The notes beneath the pieces are model-generated. The model saw only the letters and a program-made list of their open reading frames with translations. It was not told the origin of the DNA and did no database searches. A stretch of 64,000 nt of DNA. Source: Reticulitermes speratus (lineage: Eukaryota > Arthropoda > Insecta > Blattodea > Rhinotermitidae). The stretch covers positions 42,298,644 through 42,362,643 of the forward strand of contig JAJKFL010000013.1 of the NCBI GenBank assembly GCA_021186555.1, in the 5' to 3' direction. The position numbers and the translations under genes are program-made. Positions within the stretch are counted from its first letter, which is position 1. Every line of letters starts with the position of its first letter. Shown piece after piece: positions 36,901-48,900 of this stretch.

Positions 36901-39900
36901 TGCAACATGGAACTTGGGTACACACGTAACATTTTGTTGTGAGGGCTGCATGAGAAGTATGCAGTGCAACATGGAACTTGGGTACGCACGTAACATTTTG
37001 TTGTGAGGGCTGCATGAGAAGTATGCAGTGCAACATGGAACTTGGGTACACACGTAACATTTTGTTGTGAGGGCTGCATGAGAAGTATGCAGTGCAACAT
37101 GGAACTTGGGTACACACGTAACATTTTGTTGTGAGGGCTGCATGAGAAGTATGCAGTGCAACATGGAACTTGGGTACACACGTAACATTTTGTTGTGAGG
37201 GCTGCATGAGAAGTATGCAGTGCAACATGGAACTTGGGTACACACGTAACATTTTGTTGTGAGGGCTGCATGAGAAGTATGCAGTGCAACATGGAACTTG
37301 GGTACGCACGTAACATTTTGTTGTGAGGGCTGCATGAGAAGTATGCAGTGCAACATGGAACTTGGGTACACGTAACATTTTGTTGTGAGGGCTGCATGAG
37401 AAGTATGCAGTGCAACATGGAACTTGGGTACACACGTAACATTTTGTTGTGAGGGCTGCATGAGAAGTATGCAGTGCAACATGGAACTTGGGTACACACG
37501 TAACATTTTTTAGGGGTGAGAAGTATCATGCAACAGAATTGTAACAGTCAATTTTGTTGGAGGGCTGCATGAGAAGTATGCAGTGCAACATGGAACTTGG
37601 GTACACACGTAACATTTTGTTGTGAGGGCTGCATGAGAAGTATGCAGTGCAACATGGAACTTGGGTACACACGTAACATTTTGTTGTGAGGGCTGCATGA
37701 GAAGTATGCAGTGCAACATGGAACTTGGGTACACGTAACATTTGTTGTATCTGAGATATATGCAGTCACTAGGTCAATAAATACCTAGGGACCGAGGAAG
37801 CATTACATACTTGAAACAAGAATTTTATCTAAAAAATGTCTTTTTAATTATTTATTTAAGATTGCAATTTACGGTATTTACAGTATACAAGGAAAAAATT
37901 ACAAAAATTGTTTCGATAACCAGTTTAACTAAAATGAGTACATGAGCCAAAAGTTATAAATATGGAAAAATAACAATTATATTAGTGAAAAAGACTTACG
38001 AAACACTATGCCTGATGGTGAGCTGGTTTACAGTAGTATATGTTTGGTAGTTTGTGTTTGTAGATTTTATATGCAGAGTTTAGGTCGGCTAATGTATAAT
38101 TACCTATTTGTTGGACCAGAGGGTTAGGATGAAATGGGCATTTAGTATAAAATTTGGCCGTCAGATGGTGAATGAAGTCTTGAAGAGATTCAATATTAAG
38201 GGAGTCGTGCAAATGGAAGATGGAAGTTCCTCTGGGATAGTCTCCGATAATGCGCAAGCTCTCGTTTTGGACGACTTGGAGTTTGAGGTAATTTGAATTA
38301 CATGTGGTATTGCAGACAGGGGCGGCGTGTGTAAGAAGGGATCGAATTAGTAATTTATATAGTGTTAATGTGGAGGTTTGTGAGAGCGTGGATTCTCGAT
38401 TAAGGAGAGGGAAGATGTTACAAAGAGTACCTGTGGCTTTGTTGGAAACGGTACGTAGGTGCTTAGTGTAGAGCAGTTTTGGGTATAGAAAAAGGCCTAA
38501 ATATTTTACGTCCTAGGCCCAGTGCACAGGAAAAATGTCTAAAATTCTAGTTCTTACCGCGCAATATATTCCTTTACAAAGTCCAGTCGGTTAAGGCCTG
38601 TAGAGAATCGGAGGCCAAGCGGGGGGGTTGGGGGGGGGGGGCCGAGTGGTGCGACCGTCTCGGGCAGCAGAATCGAAGGGGCAATCATACAACTTTCTGC
38701 ATACCTAGAAAGGTTAAAAAGTGCATGGAACCTTATTATGAGATGCAGTAAGGTGGACGAAGTACGAGGTAGGCCAAGTTAAAGAGGATTTGCCATGTGT
38801 AAATACGGTTGTGCCATTTTTGTGAAGATGAGGTCTGTTATGGAAAGTGCCCTGCTTAACTGGGTGCGAACCCCTTTCCGAGTGCACACACTTTTTCTAT
38901 CAAAGTCACATTACCCTCTGCGGACCGCATTAAGGACGTGTGATTATTCTATTCGACGAATTTGCATAAACAGCTAAGGTTTTGATAGCCGATAGAAATA
39001 ACTGAATTTTGATTATGATTTTCACTAGAGGTAGTGGAATTACTCATGTGTAAAATTAAAATTAAGTTTTATCTCACGAATGCGATGAAATATGAATTTA
39101 TAAATTTAGACAGTCGCAAAGTCTGGACTGTGGATGTTTCATTTTGGAAGTAATGCTTGTCGTCGTCGGTCGGACAGCATTTGAGAATTCATCTGTTAGC
39201 CGATTCTGGTGTGTTGATTTGTTCTGCTTACTTTGTCGGTTCGAAAGAATCGCAGATACAAGTGCTTCAGGACATCCTTACCAGTGTCTGCGTTCTCCTA
39301 CTGCAAATTGGATTATTTTTGTGTTTGAGAACACCGAAACGTTCCGACAGATTTCTTTGAATTTTGACTTACGTGTGCCACCACACCGCATGTCTGTAAG
39401 TTCAAGTTGTGGAGTGTTGTGAGTGACGTAACGAGTAGCATCTGTCGTACATTGATAAAACATTTTCTGGCATTTTGGAAGGTGACAGTTGCTGTTATTC
39501 AAAAGCTGCGAATAAAATGGAAGTTTCCTTCGCACGTCATTATGTCGTCATGAAGTTCACTTCAAACTTGCAGTCTGTTTGCATCTCTAGTACATTCAAG
39601 TTCAGAAGGCCAGGTCACATATTCAATAAAGTTTAGTCTTTGAAGCGATTTTAATAAGATAATCTTTGTTCTTTTTGAATAGTGGTACAAGTCATTGCAA
39701 AAACTTGTCTATAATATGTGCGCTGTCGATTGAGTGCGTAAACTATGGTTTCGCCTTTGTAGGCTCTTTCGTATGAGCCGGGATAGCGTAGTCGGTATAG
39801 CGACTTGCTACGGACTGGACGGTCCGGGGATCGAATTCTGGTGAGAGCGAGATTTTCCGCACCTGTCCACACCCAGCCTCGTGTACAATGGGTACCGGCT

Positions 39901-42900
39901 CTCTTTCCCGGAGGTAAAACGGCCGGGGCGTGGCGTTGACCGCCCACCGCCATCTAGCGCCGAGGTTAAGAAAAGGATAGAGGTAAACCTCCACTTCCCC
40001 TGTGGTCCTTCATGGTCTGTTCTAGGTTGAACAAGAAAAAATCTCTAACAAAAAGTTCCGGATTGTTCCCAAATATGGTTTGTTGATAAATAACGTAGTG
40101 GTATTCCATTATTCACCTGAATTTTATTTGAGCACCCGAAAATTGTCGTATATAACACGGTCATTTTTATTTATTACATCATAGCGAATTTTCCTTTCCA
40201 CAATGAAGCACTTCGTAGAAAGCTTCTGGCAGCTGCTTTACCCTGGTGGAAAAGACTACGGTTCCTTGCACAGGAGACTGAGTCGGCCCGAAAGCCGGTC
40301 TAGACGTGAAGGCGAAGAGAAAAACGTATTCCTCGTTTGGGGGTACAAACGCTATTCGCGAACATCCTGCCCGTATCTCATCTGGGTTATGCCGGCATGT
40401 ATTATTTAATCTATGAATCGACAATGAAACCGCTCGTTACCTTGTTCACAAAAGCCCGCTACGGGACCCTGTCCAGAGCCAGATGAGTTCAGTCTTTGCG
40501 CTCCTAACCAGTTTCTTCAACGTCTATTTTAAAATTATCCTTCCATCTACGCGCATGTCTTCCAATACGTCTTACCCTCTTGGTTTTGGACCAGAATTTT
40601 GTGCGAATTTCTGTTGTTTGCGGGGCGCGCTACGTGTCCCAACTCATCCCTGTTGATCTGTCATGACTGGCAGCTTAATTTTAATGTCAGTAATATGTGA
40701 TTACGTTGGCGCGTCTAGAGGGAGGACTTTGGTTAAATTACTCGTATATGCTAATTCACGAAGGTTTCGCTCGAGACTGCCAACATTTTCGCTCACCACC
40801 TGTATCATACTGAGAAATGGCGTATGGTAAAGGAGCCTGTAGATTTAGCTCTTCCCCAACAGAAGTTCCGCCAGTGAACAGAATCCCAAGTCAGTTGAAT
40901 CCCGTTCAAATATTTTCAATCTTGCTCCTGCAGTTCCCACCTCCATCATCCACGTGGTCGTTTTACATGACATTTCCGCATGCAGAGTTCGTTTGCTTTC
41001 AGTGTTTCCCTGCCCTGTCCACGTCCCATGTTCGTACTGAGCGTGATGGTGTAGCGATTAACGTTGACAGTGCGAAGGACCAGCTTCGAATCTGTTCCTC
41101 ATTTCCGGCCATCCTGCCTTGTTTTTCGTGGATTTCTTAGTCTACAGATGAATGCTACAACAGTACGTTGAAATAGGTCACGACGGCCTCGTACAAAATT
41201 CCTTCCACTAGTCTTCATTTGATGCTTTGTAACTTTTGCAGTTGAAACAAGATTGTTTAATAACCTCCTTGGCGGGTAGGTGATCGACGTATTGAATTTA
41301 TTTATCCTACACCCTTATATCCTTATTTCAGGCCCTTCCTCGCAAATGATGCGTAACGCGTTATAATTTAGCGCAGTGCTTCCCAAACATGGGTAAATTA
41401 CCCAAAATTGGGTAAAAGTTGTTTTTCTTTGGGTAACGACACGCCTCGGAATACAAGTTAAAATTTGCCGTAAAAGTGTAGAAGAAGAAGTACTCTGAAG
41501 AAAGTGATCAGTCAGTGTGCACCGAACTCTAAAACAGTCTAACAATGGCATTATACTCATTGGCTGGGACCTGGGCGATGAAATATGCATGGCGAGTAAT
41601 TACTAACTTTTTTGTGGCTGCTAAAATGTTTAGAGATGTTTAAAATAAAGACATTGCATCAAACATAATGTTTGCTTCCTATTTTTTACCGATCTCTCTT
41701 CACTTGTCAAATATGTTTTCTGTGCAGTTAGTGTTTTACCTACATTGGGTAAAAAGGACTTTCTGATAGGCGGTTTTGGGTAATGAAGGAAAAAGTTTGG
41801 GAAGCAGTGATTTAGCGTGTTGACTATGCTAGTTGTACTGGCATGTGTGTTGACTCGTGTAGCATGTGTTGGAGGGGCAAGGTGCCCGTTTGTCGGGGTG
41901 CCTGAGGCCAACCCTAGAACCAGGCTGCCCGCCCGCCGCCAATACGACACCGCTGCTCGGTGTCTGCTACCACAGATTCCGAGCTGAGAGGAAAAAATAC
42001 CTTTCCGCTCTACAAGGCGCGTCTGAGTTGGACCAAAAAAAAACGTACCTCGCACATACACTGCCATGGTTTATTGCCAGAACGATTTCTCACTCTCGAC
42101 AGGAACGCCTTTTTGTTGCATGCCGGAGAATACGCTCCAACAGGAATGTAGATTGATTCCAAGAATCATGTACATTTATATGTGTCGAATACTTAATGTT
42201 AATTGCTCAACCGTATTTCTATCTCGTCGTTTTAAACTGTCCAGTGTGGTTTAACTCTTAGCACAATAGATTTCCTGAATTACTAGATACGTCTGTTGGT
42301 ATGTGAAGTCGGCTCTTAACAGTTAACATGTTTTGGTTGTGTAATTTAAATTCCAGTAGAACAGTTTGGCAGCTAATGAACTACATTGTTTCAAAATTTA
42401 TGTGATTTATGTGCCCACGCATTTCCTTTTGGCTTCAGAAAGTACTCCAAAAACCCCCAGTACCAAAATCCTGATATACAAAAACTTTTTTTTTGGGGGG
42501 GGGGGGGGGGCAGAATGCAAGACAGAAAGACTAACTAAATGAAATTTATGGAACTCCAGAGAACCCCCGGGGCTTTGGAGAACTCAGTTTGGAAATTTTT
42601 TCTAGTACAATTTGCTACCAAAATCATCTCCTGTACCCATAAGGTTCAGCTTTCTCCTTGTTCTCACAGCAGCTCTAAAGAAGTATGCAGGGAAATGAAG
42701 TTTATTTGATCTTATGATATCATGTAGATTGGTAGAAGGGATGACACTTATAAGGTCAAAATGTATCTTGTCAGTCCTTATATAAAAATGTGTGCAACAA
42801 AAGCTGTACGTGGTGTGATGTCAGTAATTAGTATGTGAAATACTTTAACAGAACCAGTACTGTGGTGCAGTCATTACAACTGCTGTTACATATTTCAAGG

Positions 42901-45900
42901 ATTTTCTTTGTTGCCTGCAGTTAGATGTTAAGAAAGTCTGTGAAATAGGTTATAACCACTGTGTATTATCCTTATTGGTTCAGAAATCATCATTGTACCT
43001 TCATCATGTGCTCCATGTGCTTGCTACTGGGCAAATCATAAAATAAGCTATGACCAACCCAGAGTTGGAAGATGATCTGTCTGCTCCAAATATAGTGTCA
43101 TTGTTTTAGCTGACAACGTTTCCTTGCCACTTTCTGTCAGTGTGTTTGTTCTATCAATGTAGCCCACTTGGCTGACAGCCCACTTATATGGCAGGAAGTG
43201 ATAAGCTGTGGTTATCGGATAAAATAAAGACCCTGTACATCAGCGTACCTTCCTTCTGGTTTTGCACAACTCGTTACCCTTGTTGCAGGAACAAATTTGT
43301 TGCCCAGTTAATCAACATTACTGATATGGTATTGTGCAGGATGGTCATAAATAATGTTTTAACAAAGACAGTGAGTTGCAGTGTTGTGTGTGTAGAGACC
43401 TTAACTTTTTTTTTAGGTAATGTATCAGTTTTGTGTGATGAACCATTTTTAGCTTACTTTCTAGCAAAAAAGGAAAAAATATGTTTTTGAGATCACCATG
43501 CTGCTGGTGTGGTCTTCAACTTTTGAACAAGTTGGAAGATTTAGGTTTGCATTCTTTGGAGTATGATGCTGTGTCGCTGGGTAATCGGTTCCCGGTGTTT
43601 GAGACCACCATGTTGTCTCTAAATGTCGGGAACCAATTACCCAGCAGTATATCCCAGAAGAATGGAAATGTCAGCTATTCTGCTGTGAAAACTGAAAACT
43701 TGTACAACTGAATGATTTGCACAAAACATGGTATGGGCATTATGACATAGGATGACACATCAGCACCATACATTTTGATCTCCCACAATCAGGATAACAA
43801 CATGGATGTGTAGATTTGTGAGGCTGGAGCACCATTAGCACCACTTTTAGATCCTGAAGTGATGTATGTTGGTAGAGCTTGATGAAAATCCTTTTTTGGC
43901 CAGTCTTAACTCAAAATCAAGTAATGCCCACTTGCAGTGTTAAGATTTGTACTAACCTTCTTGGTGTTGTGAAATGTAATTAGAAAACACCTGGGAAGAT
44001 GTGACTGTAGAATGTTTTAAGGCATTATTATGGCTCCTGTATTGTCATACAGGGGAATACCATGGAAATCTTGAGTACCTTTTCCAGGGTCCAGTTCTGT
44101 TTGAAATATTAAGTCCTCTTTCTTACAAGTGGTGTATGTTCTTTAGTTTGGAAAATCTTCCATTAATAAAATTACAGAGGCTTCTTTTCAAAGAGCTGAG
44201 GAATACCTGCTTCTAGCTTCTTTTGTTGATCATTTGAAAGTTCACAGTTTGTACTGAATTTCTTCTCAGGAAAGAAGTTCCTTTTGTTAAGAGCATGACT
44301 GTATGTATATGTCACCCATCTCATGCTGGACAAATTACTATTTGAGAGGAGCTTAATAAGATAATGGTCTTGCCCATTACTCACTTGCATTAATGAGATG
44401 AGAGTAGTGGATGAATTGACCTGCCATTTACTTGTGCCTGCTGTCCTTTCTCTTAGATGTATACTGCTTGTCCTGAAGGTACATTTTGAACAATAGGTGT
44501 TATTGAAGTGCAATCATATCAGAGCAATAAGAAGTACTTTGTAGCTGTACATATTCTGGTGGGCAGGTTCGTGTTGAATGTGTTTCATTTAACAGATGGG
44601 AGTTCAGCATCCAAGGGGGGAAAGGGTGCTGAACATATGCTGGACAGTCACCTTTGTGTTGTCATGTGCTGTGTTGTAACTGGGAATAAGTTTACAGTCT
44701 CTCCAGTTTACTTATTAATACGAGTATAATACTTTTAATTCTGGGGAGTACTTGTGAATAAAGAAATGATGTATGGTTTGCCACTAGTTTGAAGAGTACT
44801 ATCTTCTGGGATATGACACAGGGTAATTGAGTCTGTACCAGACTACACAGTGTCACATCCCAGAACGGTATCCTTCAGAGTCAATGTAAAGAGAACCTCA
44901 ACTCTCACTGTGATTAGTTTTCTACTGTTCAGTTTATTTAGCAACACAGAGTAAATGACTGGAGTTAGAGAGCGTTGACCAGAAAAGTTGCAAAGGTTAC
45001 TAATCACACTGTTTATATGTGTGTGTGGAACGAGTAACAGATACATAAAAAATACAAGAACAAAACAATGTATAATCATACTTGAAGAGTACAATTAACA
45101 ATTATCAAAGTGTGTAGTGGGAAGGATTTACCAAGGACACTTTTAAAATTCCTGGTTTGAAATTCCAGTGGACAAAAAGATGGTGCTGTTTGGTAAAATT
45201 TGGCAAGCATTCCTTGAAAGTCTGGTGGTATTGACTGTTTAGTTAAGGCCATGTGTTTCAGAGTTAATATTGTTATCCACTTTGTTACATTCAGTACTTT
45301 GACATTGTCCAGTTCTGTTGTAACAGAACTGTACTGTAAAGATGTGGACTGGATGGACCTGCCATGTGGTAAGGTTGTATCAGCTGTGCCTTGAGTTAGT
45401 GTCATACATATATGCAGAGTCTTCTCAGTATTAGTATGGATAATCTGGGTTTAGTTGTCAACCCCATGTTTGGTTATTTATTTGGCTGTGGTTTTAGAGT
45501 GCTGTCAGTAGCTGAAACTCATGGTGCCAGGCGATAGGATAATATATGAAGAAGGAATTGGAGAGGAAGTGGCCTGCTCCAAAACATTCGTAAATTTCTA
45601 CCTCGCTCCATGGCATAATGTCTCATAAGATAGTATATTTCGTAATTGAAGTTTGTCCTGACATTTGCCTGGAGAGAGTGCAAAACCGTGAAAAACTTCA
45701 ATCAGGATACTTGATGTGATCTGCAGGCCGAAATTTGAACATGGGACCACCTAAATATGTAGCAGGTGCAATATTAACTTGATTGTGACGTTTGGTTGGT
45801 CTTGATATTATCTTTGAGATGCAATGCCATGTGCCTGTCTTATCCATTTGTATACAGACAGTGGTATACTAGGATTACTTCCTTCAAGTCCCTGTTATTC

Positions 45901-48900
45901 TGCATCACAAGGTTCAGTGTGAGTCTCACCCTCTGCCCAGTTTACAGTTTACTTGTGACAACATGAGTAATACGAGGTCTTATTGTAGGGACACGCTGCA
46001 AGTGACAAGAGCGCTTCAGATTCATGAAAGTGTAACCTCACCTTACGGTCCTATATCAGTCATGTGATCTTAACTGATATGTAAGCTGAAGCAGAAGCAC
46101 ACAACTTCGTGTCAGTGACTTGTGTCATGTCAGCCCAGGCAAAATGACCTAAGGCTAAGGACAAATGGAAGTAATTCTCTACATGATATGGAGTTGCAAT
46201 AGGGCATATGCACCATTTCTGCAGAATTATTGTGTGAAAGAAAGCTGTTCACTCAATGGAAACACTGTCTTCTGTGATGGGTTCTTGATTTTGAAAAGAA
46301 AATATGCATGTTCTTGTTAGAGTGTAACTCTTCTAAGTGGAGGGATGTATTTTCCATGCACATGAACAGTACTTTCAACAGAGAATAAATGAGAATGCGT
46401 ACGCTTATTTAACTCTTGGTCATGTTAACTTCATGAATTTCTTCAAATATAGCCAGTTTTGTTGACTGATGAAAATCATGAGAGTTTTATAAAAACTAAT
46501 GAAATGAAATATACACAATTAAAAATTGGCACACATACATATATAGTTCACTTCTAATGAAGTGTTCAGTACTTTTCTTTTAAGTTGCACATAGTGAGTG
46601 GGTGCATGTTTTTCTTGAACTCTGTTTGGCATAAACATATAGGCAGGTGGTGATCATGTTTTCAGTACCCTGTTTGAGACTACATAGCTCCTCCCACATT
46701 AAGTAAAGATGTGTAGTTAGAGTGAACTGTCTGCTGTGTGTATTTAATTTGGATTTCATCATGTGGAATGAAGCGTCATTGCAGTATTTGTGGTCTGAAA
46801 TCAGAATTATATTGGGGATGTTTTCAGCAAATGGAGTGGAGTGTTTCTGTGATGGCCATTGCCCTGACAACAAGCCCAATGGAACTTGTGTGGGACAGCC
46901 TAGCAGCCAGTGCTTCAGTGCAGTGGAGGAGGTGTATAACTCAGAAACAGGAATATTTGAGTTGGAGCGGACATTTGGTTGCCTTCCTCCTGATGAAAGT
47001 GGTTTCATGCAGGTATGCTTCTGGGCCTCTAAGAAGTTGTATAGCCAGTGATTATAGTTTCAGGAATTGAAATGAGTGTGTGAAAACAGCTTGAAGAGTA
47101 AGAAAATATGTCACAATTATTCTAACCTCAGAAGAAGAGGTCAAACATTTTCAGTTACAATTCTTGTGATTTTATGGTGTTTTGTGGCTAGTGTCTAAAA
47201 ACATGGTCTCTCATACCCACAGGTTTGTTCATTTCAGAGTTACATATCTGTTGAATTATCCAGTATTTTGAAAGAATGAGAAGTGGAAAGAATCCATGTT
47301 ACTTGACCAATGGAAGCCAAAGGACACAGAACTATGTTTGCTTCTAGAATTTATCACCCTTTCTTTTTCCTCCAGTGTTTTTGGTCAACAGGGTAAAGTT
47401 GTCCTTATGCAGGTCATGAAGATATGGGATGGTGGAGGTAGAGGTCCCCTCATTCATAGCCTTGGCATGAGATGGGGTGAGTGGTAAGCTTCATGCCCCG
47501 GCTGCTTTACTCTTGGGAAAGTATTTCTGGTACCCTATTGAATAGGGGGTTGGCTGAGCCCCCGAGCTGGTCTGGCTGTGTGTGGAGAAGAGAAAAATCT
47601 CTTGACCATGCCAGGAATTGATTTACAGTCCACTGGTCATCCAGCCTGTAGTCTGGTTACTACACTCGCTACATCGTCCCACCTCATTTCTCTTAAATTG
47701 CTCTGATTTCACAAACCAACTTACATAACTTTCCAGCTGCTGCTTTAAAGCCTGAGATAATATTGTACAGCTCCCTGATGTCTGACGTCTAAGGTTGTCA
47801 TTCATTATAAGGATACAGAACCAAAATAAAAGTATGACTGCAATTCAGGACTGTACCACAATACGTTTAATGTCAGTAACACACTCAAATATATGACAGT
47901 CCAGTTCTCTCAAGTTTATCATTCTCCTTTTCCCTTTGTTGTTTGTATGCATAAACTTGCCACTGTGTCATTGAGAGGGGAGAAAGAAGAAGAAAGTTCC
48001 TTTTATTGACTTGCATTTTGTAACATCAAAGATTGACATCTCAGTCTGACCCCATAACTGATGTTGCAATTGTAATTTGGGTGTTTATGTACTTGAAACA
48101 GCCTGAGGATGACCACTTAGTGGTTGAAATATGTAGCCACATATCTGTATAATATAATAAAATTATTTGCGTTGATGGTAATTAGTAACTACTTTAAAGT
48201 ATTTTTTTAACCTTTTGGCGCCCGCCCGTTACCATTTGGCTACATGCAGTGTGATGCTCAAAGTGCCAGAAGTTACATATTGGCCAGGTAAATCTAGGGG
48301 TTGTACCAAGAGTTACACACTTGGTGCGGGATGTACAGCTGGCTGTTGACATGTTGCAACATGCCATCCTCTTGTCCTATCACCAAAGCTGTCCAGCCAG
48401 GGTGGCTGTCTCGCCAAGGACGGTTCCTTGGTGGAGCAAAGAGTTGAGCCGCCTTAAAGCTTCAACAAGACAGCTTTTTAATCAAGCTAAAAGGACAGGT
48501 GACTGGAAATCATATAAGAACAACAAAGAGATTAGAAAAGCCAAATGGTCCTCTTGGAGGGACTACTATCGGGGGATCGAGGATGTACCAGACAGGGCCA
48601 GACTCATGAGGATCATGGCTAGTCAGTCGGCCAACAGGGTGGAATCTATTAAACTACTTAATTGCTGATACAAACAAACTGGAAAAGAGACCCTGAGGGA
48701 ACTATACAGAGGTCATTTTCCAGGGTCTGCTGGAGAAGAAGTAATCTTGGAAGGACAGGGGCAGCCAAACCTGAGAGAATTTGCTGCTCACAGGGAGCAC
48801 TGGGAACTGTAAAAAGGTCATTGATCAGTCCAAAATAAGATGGGTGATTAGCACATTCAAACCATTTAAATTGGCAGGGGCTGATGGAATTGTACCTGCT

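Noticed and set aside
36207-37529. Minus-strand open frames of 385-440 codons
   Set aside because: They are the three frames of a 64-bp tandem repeat lacking stops on that strand; no protein-like composition or start context.
36301-37745. CRISPR-like appearance of the tandem array
   Set aside because: Units are contiguous with no variable spacers, and the genome is eukaryotic.
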